NCBI RefSeq assembly: GCF_900700375.1
Contig: NC_041717.1
Coordinates: 5,220,023-5,284,022 of the forward strand
Length of the DNA stretch: 64,000 nt
Direction: 5' to 3'
Source: Denticeps clupeoides
Lineage: Eukaryota; Chordata; Actinopteri; Clupeiformes; Denticipitidae
Positions 1-10,984 of this stretch are shown one piece after another. The translations under genes and the position numbers were made by a program. Below the pieces are notes generated by a model. That model was given only the letters and a program-made list of their open reading frames with translations, was not told the DNA's origin and made no database searches. Positions within the stretch are counted from its first letter, which is position 1. Every line of letters begins with the position of its first letter.

Positions 1-1069
1 TAACAGTGGTTCATCACAACTGAGTTCAATATCTCTAGAAACACCCCAGCCTGATTACTGCTGCACTTGTTCTCAATCAATAAATAAGTGACAAAGTGAT
101 GTAGTCCAAAAGATCCTCAAAAGCTAAAGACCCAAAGAAATTCAGGAACAAATTGGAAACATCTCTGTCATGGCCAATACACCTCCAGCCCACCAGAGAG
201 CGCCAGACCAGCCGGGGAGACGGCAACCCAGAAACGGAAGTGAGAGCACGCCCGACTGATTGTAAATCCATGACCACGACCTTTGCCTGTCCCCGACCTA
301 GTAATTTGCCAGCCCCTCTTGTGATGGCGATTTCCGAATGGATTCTCCATTGTGACCACGCCCTTCGCCTGCCATTGACCTTGAGTTTGCCTGCCCCCTT
401 TTGCTAAGACCATCGGCCATGTTACCCCACCTTCCTGCCATCCCTGACGCCCTCCTGTCCAGCCTCCTTAATTCACCTCCTACCCTGCTAACCCCCACGG
501 AGCCAGAGTTCCCTCCCCGCCGTGCTGCGGCGCTTCCACGGCCACACTCCCGTTCCAGCTCACCTCCGACCGCCTTATCACAGGCCAAGCGCCTCCGGCC
601 CTCCTCTCCCAGTACGAGGACTTGTCCCCTCACTCCATGCCTGCGAATGCGTCCCCGAACTCGGCCAGTGACAATCTCAATTCTATCAGTCTGGAAAATG
701 TTATAAAGGCATTTCTAAAGCTTTGGAACTCCAGTGAACTGCAGTGAAAGCCATTGTCCTCAAACTGTTGTAAACTTTCCTGAAGTGTCCGGCCGACCAA
801 ATTTACAGCTCATCCAATGCTCATCTAAGGCTCCAAGTCAGGTCTCAAACATTTAGAGCATGCACTGCAGAGGGCTATGAAAATGTCAATTAATTTACCT
901 GCGTGGTTAATAAGGTTCTCATTTATATAAAATTACTACAAGCTGTTGTTATTTTATGTTAACTGGCCATAATGCAATTTTAGGCCATAATGCAATTTTA
1001 CAGTAGATTATGCTATTTTGTACGGTGGCTGTGGCTATTACCTTTGTTCTGTCCACTTTCTGCTGTGAC
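1..1069. other. Intergenic, no gene recognised
   Basis: No exon with convincing protein similarity is visible. Roughly 150-690 is C-rich and moderately GC-rich, and encodes only low-complexity Pro/Ser/Arg-rich translations on either strand. I treat these as compositional. From about 700 the sequence becomes AT-rich and runs into the LINE-type tail at 1070. A short tandem of a 16-base unit containing ggccataatgcaatttta occurs near 966-1000. Confidence 0.5.
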
Positions 1070-1113
1070 AAATGCAATTTCCCTCTTGTGGGACTAATAA
1101 AGGTTTATCTTAT
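1070..1113 (+). mobile_element. 3' tail of a non-LTR retrotransposon (LINE)
   Basis: The stretch ends in gggactaataaaggtttatc followed by ttatctta units. This is the style of 3' end seen on Rex/CR1-like LINEs of fish. Only the tail is recognised; upstream coding sequence was not identified. It directly abuts the duplicated exon that begins at 1114, so the junction may mark a break used in that duplication. Confidence 0.45.
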
Positions 1114-1487
1114 CTTACAGTGCACCAGTCTCAAGGACGTAAGGTGCTGGAGGGGCTTCTCTTCAGAGGCGCGGAGCGGTATTCCATGATCGCTGAAAAC
1201 TAAACCGAACACAGGGTCCATGGGACATGGGACAGCAACAAGTGACACCTTCTCCAGCAGAGGGGAACCGCTCAGCAGAGCCCAAAGCGCACCCTTCAGA
1301 GAGGGCCATGACATCGAAGGGATTCTTTCCTGCTCGTCACAGAAACTGAAGAACAAACAGAAGAAATTATCATATTTTACAGACCAAAAAAAAAAAAAAA
1401 GACCCCAACACACAAAACCTACACATTTAGACAGGAAAAAAGAAGGGAACTTACTTCAAAGTTAAACTTGTAAGCTGAGGAAGACAT
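1114..1487 (-). pseudogene. Partial tandem copy of the LRR gene's last exon
   Basis: This segment repeats 3212-3561 with only scattered differences. It carries the 5' two thirds of the terminal coding exon of the neighbouring LRR gene, the short intron before it (longer here because of an extra A-rich run near 1386-1400), and the last ~30 bases of the preceding exon including its gtaagt donor. The copied frame stays open (DEQERIPSMSWPSLKGALWA onward) but ends soon after the duplication boundary. It lies downstream of the real last exon in the same orientation. It could be a dead fragment or an alternative 3' exon; the sequence does not decide. The near identity suggests a recent event. Confidence 0.8.
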
Positions 1488-1814
1488 TTGTGTGACAGAC
1501 GAATTATTGGACAGCTTTACCAAAGACCAGTTAGTGGTAAATGGAATTTACCAAATGCCATTAACTCTAAAAATCAGTCTGGTAGAGCAGGGTGTCATTG
1601 GTTCTGGTTCTAAGCCTTGAAGCCCGCCTTCGGAGGAGGAATCATTACATTATGCAGGAAGTGTAGAGATGCGGTTAAAGCAAATGTTGCTACAGGAGAA
1701 ACAAATGCAGCTTGATGCCGGCAAATTACATGCAGAACTGGAAGCTTGGGCGTGAAAAAAAGTAAAAAAAAGTAAGCAGAACGTGGAAAAAAGTAAGAAA
1801 TCAGAGACTTTTTC

Positions 1815-2096
1815 ACACCACTTTATCTCCAGGATGTGTTTACTTTATTTTCATGACCATTTACATCAAAACTAGGCATCAAAACCATGAATGAACACAT
1901 GCGGAGTTATGTGGCCAACAAGTGCTAAACACCTCTGGGAACTCCTTCAAGATTGTTGGAAAAGCATTTCAGGTGACGACCTCTTGAAGCTCATCGAGAG
2001 AATGCCAAGAGTGTACAAAGCAGTAATCAGAGCAAAGAAACTAGAATATAAAACATGTTTTCAGTTATTTCACCTTTTTTTGTTAAGTACATAGCT
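1815..2096 (+). mobile_element. Tc1-like transposon remnant
   Basis: A degenerate terminal segment (tttattttcatgaccattta and the tgaatgaacacatg motif) is joined to the C-terminal coding part of a Tc1/mariner transposase. The readable peptide includes [20 protein letters not shown] and [13 protein letters not shown]. It is the same family as the copies at 14395-14904 and 15608-15740. The middle of the element is missing, so this is an internally deleted, non-coding relic. Confidence 0.75.
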
Positions 2097-2321
2097 CACT
2101 GAGCCACTTCTTACAGGAACGTAAATGGTTTCCTTGAGAATTTCTGTCTTATAAAGTAAACACTAGCTCATATCAAACCATATAGCAGTTCATACCACCA
2201 CAAGAGAAAGAAACAAAGAGCCAAAATAACAAGACATTGCAGGAACATTAGTGCTTCTTGAAATACCTTACAGATGCTAATAATAATAACAATCAAGGGT
2301 ATCGACAACAGTCAAAATATA

Positions 2322-2730
2322 CACTATACTGCCAAAAGTAATGGGATGCCTGCCTTTACACACACACACACACAATCTTTAAATGACATCTCATCCTTAA
2401 CCTATAGGCCTTGGCGCAGTGGAAGCCTAGGGGCAAAGAAAGTGTACTCATAACTTGAAAGTTGTGGGTTTAACAGTCAAGGCGGCAATCAGCAATTTAC
2501 CGCCCCCAGACCCTGCTCCCCGGGGTGTGGTGATGGTTTAATGCAATGCTTAGGAGTGTGCTTATGGGAATTTCTGACCATTCGTTTGAGGTCAGGCACT
2601 GACAGTAGACGAGAGGGCCTGGCTCACAGTCTCCGGCCTTTAATTAAACCCAAACACGTTCTGTCGGGTTGAGGTCAAGTTCCTCCACCCCAAACGTGTG
2701 AAGTTGCTTCCACTTTGTTAAACGACAACT
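2322..2730 (-). mobile_element. Second Tc1-like transposon family, broken
   Basis: The left end reads tatacactatactgccaaaa, the terminus of a very common fish Tc1 family. The right part (about 2545-2730) contains the family's antisense transposase stretch (ggcctggctcacagtctccg, then cgggttgaggtcaag). The two parts are separated by an inserted SINE at about 2402-2535. Only fragments of the element remain. Confidence 0.7.
2402..2535 (+). mobile_element. tRNA-derived SINE inside a Tc1 relic
   Basis: The start ggccttggcgcagtggaagc resembles a tRNA-type A box region, and ttgtgggtttaacagtc sits where a B box (GGTTCRANNC) would be, though it is decayed. The body (cccccagaccctgctccccg) resembles a fish SINE family distinct from the two other SINE families in this window. 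It interrupts the Tc1 relic, so it is the younger insertion. Confidence 0.5.
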
Positions 2731-3061
2731 AACAGTTGACTATGGGATATTCAAAAGCAAGGACATTTCTTCTGACACACGTAGCATTACAGCATCGCAC
2801 CAGAATTCACTGAGCTCCTGAGAGAGTGGAGACAGAAGCAGCAATTTTGTACATTTTCCATGTGGCCACGCAAGTGAATTCAATGATTCGGAGGGGAGGT
2901 CCAATATCTTAAGCAACATAGTGAACATAACTTTGCATAGTACATTACATAATCGTTACAAGTACATGTTTTACATTACTAGTATAAAAAGTGCATTCTA
3001 GTTTTAAAAGTGCATATATAGCTTTTTAAAATGAAATGCAGAAAGTGCCGCAATGTCCATC
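2731..3061. other. 3' flank / probable 3' UTR of the LRR gene
   Basis: AT-rich sequence directly downstream of the LRR stop codon at 3062 (transcription runs leftwards). No coding exon is seen. I could not find a canonical AATAAA on the minus strand close to the stop, so the transcript end is undefined. Confidence 0.35.
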
Positions 3062-5544
3062 TCATGTCCACGTGATGTGCAGTTTGTGGCGCCGTCTGGC
3101 GGCTTGTAACTTTTTAATGTGCGAATTAAACACATGCCAACATCCTGTAAGGTCAAGGTCACACAGGAGCCTGGCTGCTTGTAGCAACGGCAGCAGTGAA
3201 AGCATGGACACCTTACAGTGCGCCAGTCTCAAGGACGTAAGGTGCTGGAGGGGCTTCTCTTCAGAGGCGCGGAGCGGTTTTCCATGATCGCTGAAAACTA
3301 AACCGAACACAGGGTCCATGGGACACGGGACAGCAACAAGTGACACCTTCTCCAGCAGAGGGGAACCGCTCAGCAGAGCCCAAAGCGCACCCTTCAGAGA
3401 GGGCCATGACATCGAAGGGATTCTTTCCTGCTCGTCACAGAAACTGAAGGACAAACAGAAGAAATTATCATATTTTAAAAAACACACAAAACCGACACAT
3501 TTAGACAGGAAAAAAGAAGAGAACTTACTTCAAAGTTAAACTTGTAAGCTGAGGAAGACATGGCAGTGCCTCAAGTTCTCCTACATCTTCGTCATCGTCA
3601 AGCTCCCCGTAAATTGGGGGGGGTTCCATGTAAAAAGCCAGCGTTGTAAGCTGTGGGCACGACTGTAGCACCTGCAGCAGGGAGGTCAGCCCACTGGCCT
3701 GCACCCCCTCGAGCGTGAGAGACTTTAGGGACGCTCCGACACACTCCACAGCCAAGACCAGTTCCGACAGCGGCCCTGGAAATCGCATTCTGAGGCTCTT
3801 CAGCCGCCCGGACCAACTTCCCAGCTCCCTGGCCAGACGTTCCTTGTACAACATCCCTTCTTCCTCACAGTACTGCAGCGACAAGGAACGGAGATCCGGA
3901 CACAAGTTTCCAATAGTGAACAAGGTCCCGAAGGACACCACCTGGACTTCCTTAAGATGCAACGTCACCAGTCCTCTCTTTGTTCCCATGCACTCCGTCC
4001 TCGGTCCAAAATTCAATCTGACTCCTTCAGCTCCTTCATCCTCGCTGCTGTCATCATCATCGCTGCCCTCCATGTGCAGAGAAGGCTTTGCTTCTGCAGG
4101 CAAACATGTGACACTGGTCTCTCCCTTCTTCTCATGGTCCTGCTGAACCCTCTCATCCCAAACCTCCCTCAGAGATGGAACGCCAGCCTGAGCGCAAAAC
4201 TGCTCCACTTCATGGAAGTCTCTTTCCAGGATGAGTTTACAAGCCTTGCCGAGCTCCTCCAGAGCCACTCTCTCCAGGCCGGTCATGGAGAGCAGCAGGA
4301 AGGCGGCGCACGCTTTCCTGTCCCCCTCCATGTCCCCGAAGCCGATGTCCTGGGCATGCAAACTGCGCAGCGCCTGCAGCCCAGCGCTGTGCGGACTCTT
4401 GGGGGAGATCTGCAACAAGCCCAGGGGGGTCACGTTGTGGCAACGGGAGACGTCAAGGTGCCGAAGCGCGGGGCACTGCCGGGACAAATTCTGAAGGACG
4501 CGGTCATCAGATATACTGCCAGCCAGCGTGAGAGACAATAGTTTGGGAAGGGACGCCAACAGCTCACACAGCACAGAAGAAGTGATGTGAACAGCGTTAC
4601 TGAGATCCAAAGAGTGCAAGATCTGAGACAGGAGGAGGAGGAGAGAATAAAAAAACTGATACAACTGTCCAGTCTGCCTTCATCAACAGAACCTTTAGAG
4701 CTGGGCGATATGACTTCCTGTTTGAGGAACTCTCCCCCTGCCATGATGTTCCCCTGAAAAAATAACTGCACTGAAATCTGATCAAAATCGCGGCAACATT
4801 ATTGAACAAAACTTATCTAATGATAATACATATATAAGAATAATACACTGAAAGAAAAGTTTCCGGGATATTTTATTCAATTTGCGGTCCTCAGGGAGCC
4901 ACTATCAATATGCGGGAGGCTCCGGGAACTTCCAGCAGCAATATTTCAGGCTTGGAAAAAGGCCTGAAGATGGAGCTGAATTTTATACGATCTCCGTTGA
5001 CGATCGTGATAGTCGCCCAGCCCTAAGTTCAACATTAATTAAACTTCTCCGAGTTTTGGGCGGTAGAGAGATCTGCTCCTGGAAGAGAAATACCTGGCAG
5101 CGGGCCGCGACTATTGCGCACAGGTTGGGCGTGACCAGGATCGGGCAGCGGGCCAGCGACAGGCAGCGCAGCTGCGGCGCCAGCAGGAGATGCAGCGCGG
5201 CGCGCGTCAGCAGGTGCCGCGAGGACAGCAGGGCCAGCAGTTCCTCCAGCAGCTCTGTGGCTAAAACACCATGGCGGGCACAGGATGTAACCAAATGGGG
5301 CAACACACATCCCACGTTAACGGGTAGCAAACTCACAGAGGAGGCTGAACGGGCCCATAACGTATCGGAAAAAGTACTGGTCCATGTAGTTCTGGGCGTA
5401 GTCCTTCACCCACAGCGCTTCCATGTTTTCAGCCAGGCTCAGCAGGCACAGCCGGGAGAGCGACGCGTCGCCTCTCTCACTTCTCTTAACTCGGTCCTTG
5501 CCCTTTGACTTCGCAGTCTTTGGGTTCAGCCGAAAAAGAGGCAT
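3062..5544 (-). CDS. Leucine-rich-repeat (RNI-like) protein, unnamed
   Basis: Four coding exons join in frame: 5337-5544, 5094-5260, 3529-4622 and 3062-3443, giving 616 residues. Donors (GTGAGT, GTATTT, GTAAGT) and AG acceptors are visible, and the introns fall in phases 1, 0 and 2. The start is ATG at 5544 (MPLFRLNPKTAKSKG), a basic N-terminus. From about residue 80 onward the protein is a run of Leu-rich units of the ribonuclease-inhibitor / F-box-LRR type (LRCLSLARCP, LHSLDLSN, LLSLTLAG, LRHLDVSRC, LKSLTLEGV, LTSLRLAHC, LCDLDLTGC). An acidic patch (GSDDDDSSEDEG, near residue 300) interrupts it. No F-box, signal peptide or membrane segment is evident, so a protein-binding scaffold or ubiquitin-ligase adaptor role is only inference. 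I do not recognise an ortholog name. The last exon is partly duplicated downstream at 1114-1487. Confidence 0.85.
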
Positions 5545-5804
5545 CTCCGGTGGAAAAGCTCAGCCCCTGCGGCACAATGGGAGGATTCGTTATGAAAGGT
5601 CTTGCCAGGAACGTCATGCCAATCGCATTATTAAACAAGAAAGACGATTGTAAAAGAAAACGTACGTTGAAAACGTACGCTTGGCCACACCTACCGTACC
5701 GATGCTATGGAGTTTTAGAGGTCTAACACAGGTTACATAAACTTATTTGTTTCTTAAACAGGGCAACTGTTTCTGTGAAGCTTCTCAGTCATCCGGGTGA
5801 ATTT

Positions 5805-5902
5805 GTCTGAAAGTTGAGTCATGGCAACTGGACTTTCTTGCAGAATTAAACGTCTCTACATTAAAGAAAGAAAGTCCAGTTGCCATGACTCAACTTTCAG
5901 AC
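5805..5902. repeat. Perfect 35-bp inverted repeat (hairpin)
   Basis: Bases 5805-5839 (gtctgaaagttgagtcatgg...) are the exact reverse complement of 5868-5902, separated by a 28-base loop. The pair is bracketed by short direct copies of gggcaactgttt at 5761-5772 and 5907-5918. This architecture fits a small foldback/MITE-type element. It lies about 260 bp upstream of the LRR gene start. Confidence 0.8.
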
Positions 5903-5958
5903 AGGGGCAACTGTTTGTGAATAAGTGTTCAGAGTCACCTTTCTTTATGTCCATCAAT

Positions 5959-6017
5959 ACATTTACATTTACGGCATTTGGCAGATGCCCTTATCCAGAG
6001 CGACTTACAACGTCATT
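5959..6017 (-). mobile_element. SINE 3' tail fragment
   Basis: The segment from acatttacatttacggcatt through agcgacttacaa is the reverse complement of the tail shared by the SINEs at 19822, 26897, 33640 and 62841. Only the 3' end is present, which is typical of 5'-truncated retroposition. Confidence 0.7.
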
Positions 6018-6729
6018 ACTATCATCATCATCATTATTAGATGGACAGTTTTTTACAACATAACTGCTAAACAAAGACCCATAAACCCATATTAGTTTCA
6101 GCCAAATAACTAATAACGACGCATTAATAAACGTCGGTGAGATGAAGGGGTATAAAGGACAGAACCACACCGCCGATCCCCCACGGCTGACCTTCGAACC
6201 TCATTCATCTACTGCTGTGCAGGGCAGGAACTCTGACTAAAGGACGCGAGCAAACAGCCAACACATTGGAGGACTACGATGAAGACTTCGGGCTTCGTGC
6301 TCGGGCAACGCCCAGTCGGTTTACGACGTGGCCGTGTAGCGTGAAGAATAAAACAAGACCAGACGCGTATTAAAGAGCATCTTTTGATCGTTTTTTTGCA
6401 CGCTATCTTGTGCAACAGGCTGCTGCTGCTCTAAAACTGGTTATCCGTGAAACACAAACCATACGTTCAATAAGTAATGAAAAGACATGCTTTAATAATT
6501 AATAATGTGCACAAAATAAACATGAAAAAGGATTAAAAACTTTTGAAGGATCGGTCATTACAGTCCAACATGCTCAGATCAGCATGTTCAGTAAAGAGAC
6601 TCCAACAACAGCCATCCCATAACTATACGTTACAATGGATTTAAGAATTACTATTTTAAAAAAGTATAATAAATAGCACGTTGACTTCTTACTTGTTCGT
6701 ATTTCGCCTTGCCTGCGGTGCTGCTGGTC

Positions 6730-6780
6730 TTCCTCCTCTTTTTCTTCTTCTTCTTCTTCACTTTCTTCTTCTTCTTTTCC
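6730..6780. repeat. Imperfect (TTC)n / polypyrimidine run
   Basis: Low-complexity TTC/CTT tract. It produces an apparent acidic peptide on the minus strand that I do not regard as a gene. Confidence 0.8.
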
Positions 6781-7191
6781 TCCCTCTTTACCTGTGATAG
6801 AAGTTCCTGCCGCGCTGCTGCCCCCTGCTGCGGTGGAGGGCGAAATAAAGCGCGCCAGGGTCGCGGCGTCGCGACAGGACGCGTTCACAGGACATTTCAA
6901 ATGACACAAGACAACTGGGATTTTCAGTTTTATTACACGAACTCTGCATTTTACTCAGTGGCCGCTGCTCAAGTGACGTCACAATCACGTTGCTCATGTC
7001 ACAACTTTACAAATTAAATACCACCCTTCGTAAAGAATAGGAGGACATATGTACCATGGTCATTTTTATTTCTCTTTTGAATAAAATATTCTGATTTCGA
7101 TGACGTGTTTTTAGGACCTGTGCTGCAGGGTAGGATGTGCTGGGCCCGTGTGAATGCACTTTTGTAGAATCCTTGTCGGGTTTTATTATAC

Positions 7192-7197
7192 TGCACG
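7192..7197 (-). promoter_or_regulatory. Poly(A) signal of bco2
   Basis: TTTATT on the plus strand is AATAAA on the coding strand, about 100 bases past the stop codon at 7299. This is a reasonable 3' UTR length; transcript evidence is lacking. Confidence 0.5.
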
Positions 7198-7298
7198 TGA
7201 TGATGAATTGATGGTGATGGTTTTCACTGCTGGTGCAATTGATTGTGCGGTTTCGGTTCTTTCCTGGATGGGAGGATCATCTCTTTTTTCATCTGTTG

Positions 7299-10200
7299 TC
7301 ATGCCATTTCACAGAAAATTCCATGTGTCCCTGCTGGGATGTTGACGGGCACCTCAGCACGACCCAGCTCCGTGAACGTCTTAGCATCTAAGACCAGTAG
7401 GAAGGTGCTCTTTTCCTGGTGACAGGAGCAAGCGTCAGGATCAGAATCGGCGTTTTACTGTAACACAGTGTGCTCACCTTCCTGCTCACCTGTCGAGGTG
7501 TGATGACCACAGACATGACCACACCATCGTCTTCTTCGGAGGCATTTGGTGCAGGGACAAAAATGGGCTCTGAAGGGAACAGTCCAGGGTGTCGCCACGA
7601 CTAAAAACACATTTTCACAGTTTATCATTGATGGCCATGCGACTGAATGGAGTACATTTTTGGGTTCTTGGTTCCAGCTGCCGCGCCACTGCTTCGGAAG
7701 CCTGAATAGCGAGTTTATGGCCCGCCACCCCATCCTCAGTCAGCTGCATCCTGGCCGTAGTTCTGGACTCAAGCTTGACATTAATCAGACATAACTTGTT
7801 TCCCACCAAATCCTCCTCCTAACCTGACCTCCATGCCCGTGCTCCCCAGCAGTTATTGGAGTCTTTGTACTCCAACTCCTCCCTCTTTTAAAAGATGTCT
7901 GTACATCTGTGTTTTTTTTAGAAGGATCTTATGGTTTTTTTACATAAGGCATTACTATATTAATTCTACACTGTAATTAGGCTAAAAATCACTTGGGTGA
8001 AATGAATAGCAGTGATCTGGCCCATGCAAGACCAATGGTTAATGAAGAACTGATCTGGAGGTTTACCTTAAGTTTCTTTCCCTCCAAGTCCATCTTCAGA
8101 AGGGAGTCGCCAAACACGTGTCCAAAGCCGCAAGCGTAGAAATACCGGTATGGATGAGCATTATAGTGGGCGTAGTTTATCTGCGGGAACTCCAGACCAC
8201 CAAACTCGAGCAGGTCCTCGCTGAAGAGGTTCTCGTGGGAGCAATAGACCTGGTGCAGCCGTGGGGTGTTTGCTTTTGCACGGGCTTTCGTACGGGCGCA
8301 CACATCCAAAAAGGGGAAAAAAGAAAAGAAGAAAGAGCCCTACTCACCCGGCCATCTGTCTTCTTCACTGCCGTGGCACTGCAGAAGGGAAGCCGGACCA
8401 GGTTCTCGTCGGTGGGTGTCTGGTCGTTTACTTCCAGAGGCAGGACGTACCGCCGAGGTAAGATTGTGCAGAGCGAATTATAAAACTGCAGAATCAACAC
8501 GAACAGTGCGCTGAGTCTGATGTGTATTGCCCGGGGTTGATAAAAAAATAAAAAAAAACCAAAAAAAAACATCAGGTAATAGAGCAAATATTGAAGTGGG
8601 GTGCCAGGAAACCTGCACTACCTTGTCCAGATCTTCTCCTGCGGCCCTGCGGAGGTTCTCCAGGGTGAAATCATCGAAGACATTTCCGTCCTCTCCGCAG
8701 CACATGTCCATGACGAGGTGGCCCTGATCCTCGTAGGCGTTAATCTGATGCAGGGTGAACATGGCGCTCCCATAATAGGCGGTCTCGCTTTTCTACCAAA
8801 ATACACCAGATGGCGGGGACTGAATCATCTTGACAGCCCCCATGGCCCCCTTTTTTTTTTCTGTGCAACGACGCGCGTTTCTGTACCTGTCCGGTGTGCC
8901 TGTTGACTACATGGAAGGTGACGTCCAGTCCAGGCTGCCAGGACATGATTTTCTGAAAGCTTTTCCCCATGATTCTGTTCACCATGAACCTCAGGATGTC
9001 CAGTTTTATGGGCTGCTCAATGAACACCACGTGGTTCTCTGACATGGCTGTGGGAACATGGATGTTAATGAACAACAATCGCTGGGCGACTGAAAGGAAA
9101 CGACGACGTGACTCACCAAAGCTGTGATAGTAGGACGGTTTCCTGGCATCAGAGGCTGGTATGGAACAGATGACTTCAGCCCCGGAGAGGTCCGCCTCAT
9201 CCCCTTTACTTCCATGGGCAGGGGGGACCCGGACGATGTTGTAAAAGAATCCTGCGAAGAAACGGGCACCGTGAAGAATACGTTGACTGTCGCGTGGACG
9301 AAGACGTCGGCTCGCCTCTCACACACCGCTTCTGCCGTACGAGTTGCCCATGTTGTACGCGGCCCCGGCGCCATCATAGTGTGGATGTGCCGATGCTGCG
9401 TTGACCGCGACAAATGTCCTCCAGTCCACCTGTGGCACAGGGCACGGATGAAGCAGAGCAGCGCGGGGGGTTTATGGCACTGCGCCCCGCAAACTCGCAC
9501 CTTTTCTTTGGTCTGAAGAGTTCCTGGGTCGATCCTGCGCATGAAGTTGGTTTCGGTGCTGACATAGAAATCGCCCTTATACTTGACAAAGCTGACATCG
9601 GCGTTGTCAGTGGCCTCTGGAGACCGAAAGACCAGACACGATGGTCGAGTTAGGAGACAACCTGATCTATGGTGAAAGGTCTAAACACAAATTTCTGGAA
9701 GGTTGAAGGCCTGACCTGGCACCTTAAATCTTGAGAAAAAACGATCAAAGATGCTCTTGCATGGGTCAGGTGTGGCGACCGTCCCGAACTCAGACACAAC
9801 GATGCGGTTCTTTTCCGTATTCTGCACGTAGGAGTCGCTGCGCAGGAAGCGGCTGCTGTACGCCACCGCCCCATCCTTAATGTGGAAACGGTGCATCAGG
9901 GCCATGCCATCGAACCAATGGTTAAAGCTACAGTGAACAACACAGACACACAGACAAATGACTGCCGAATTCTTTTTTCTGGGTTCAACTTTGATGAATC
10001 TGTGGAAATCTTCACCTAGTCTGACCAAATTCGAATTTGCCAGGCCCATTTCGTAGAAAGCTGCCATTGATCCAGGAAGGTATTGCGCCTCTGATCACTG
10101 TGCCAATGGGATCAATGGTCTCGTCCACGGTCCTCACCAGGGGTCCAATACACTCAAGGCCCTGGGCTGGAGGGCGAGTTTTCTTTTCTGTGAGAAAAGT

Positions 10201-10984
10201 GTACGGTAAAAGTTATGGAAGTTACGTTCAATAAGCGTACGGCCTTAGTCTGTGGAATTTAACAAGCAGCGATGGGACTTTGAGCCGACACAGTGGTATG
10301 TAGAGTTGAAACGGAGGTCAAGGTAAATCATTAACTCTGGCTTCTTTCACTGAGGTATTCCAGTCGTGTTCTTGATATTAGTGTATGATAATTTTACACA
10401 GCAAACACTGCTTCGGTGACGCAACCCAACTGGATGTACTTTTGTACTGCGAATCTAAATAAAGATGTTACATGGAAAACAACAAATCCAGTTAAACATG
10501 CCTGTTATGCAAAATCTCATCTGGTATTTGGTATTTATTCATTTTAAAGCAACCTGGTAAGATTATCAATATAAGGCAAATATTTGAAAAGCATGTGACA
10601 ATCATTGTATAATTATTTGCATATTTAGTCATGGGCAAAGAATGGCAAAGAAATTAAATTATGGAGAAATGCTCCTCAGCATCCTTTCAAATGAAATCAA
10701 ATGTGAATTGACCACCAAACCATCCTGGTCTGTTTTACCAACTTCATGCAGAAAGCTGGCAGTGGCATTTATTTCCCGGCATAGACGCTAGTAGGTATTG
10801 TATAAAATGTTTTATATTATTTTTTTATAATTAACATTTTGTTAATTATAATTTGACCCACATAAAAGCAACGACCGTTACTTTATTTCACATGAATCCT
10901 GATGATCCTTCTAAATGTTATGATGGTAGAGATTAGAAGCTTACCTGGCTGAGTGTTTTCTGTCTGAGATACGGGATCAAGCAT
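7299..10984 (-). CDS. bco2: Carotenoid cleavage oxygenase, BCO2 type
   Basis: Twelve coding exons join in frame: 10945-10984, 10016-10187, 9716-9927, 9501-9616, 9327-9429, 9117-9251, 8887-9047, 8622-8792, 8348-8485, 8067-8249, 7490-7600, 7299-7415; 552 residues. BCO2 enzymes cleave carotenoids eccentrically (9',10'), using one Fe(II) held by four histidines. Those histidines can be placed in [24 protein letters not shown] and the C-terminal AGTHGIF. Also diagnostic are [25 protein letters not shown] and FVPAPN. Blocks such as [14 protein letters not shown] fit BCO2 better than BCO1. The first coding exon gives only 14 residues ([13 protein letters not shown]...), without an obvious mitochondrial presequence; an upstream exon is possible because the frame stays open without an ATG above it. 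The exon 8 donor is ambiguous between 8622 and an in-frame site 9 bases further; I chose the one matching family spacing. Fish carry several bco2 paralogs; which one this is cannot be told here. Confidence 0.93.

Larger units (their letters stand above)
5903..7191. other. Intergenic between LRR and bco2 genes
   Basis: Region between the upstream side of the LRR gene and the 3' end of bco2. It holds a SINE tail (5959-6017) and a TTC-rich run (6730-6780). The run's complementary strand reads as a Glu/Lys-rich peptide that looks compositional. A GC-rich patch lies at about 6805-6890. No supported exon was found. Confidence 0.5.

Noticed and set aside
401-706. Pro/Ser-rich open frame near the left edge
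   Set aside because: Low-complexity translation of C-rich DNA without recognisable motif; both strands are open, as expected from composition.
6574-6909. Minus-strand Glu/Lys-rich open frame
   Set aside because: It is the translation of a TTC repeat plus flanks, with no splice or start context and no recognisable domain.
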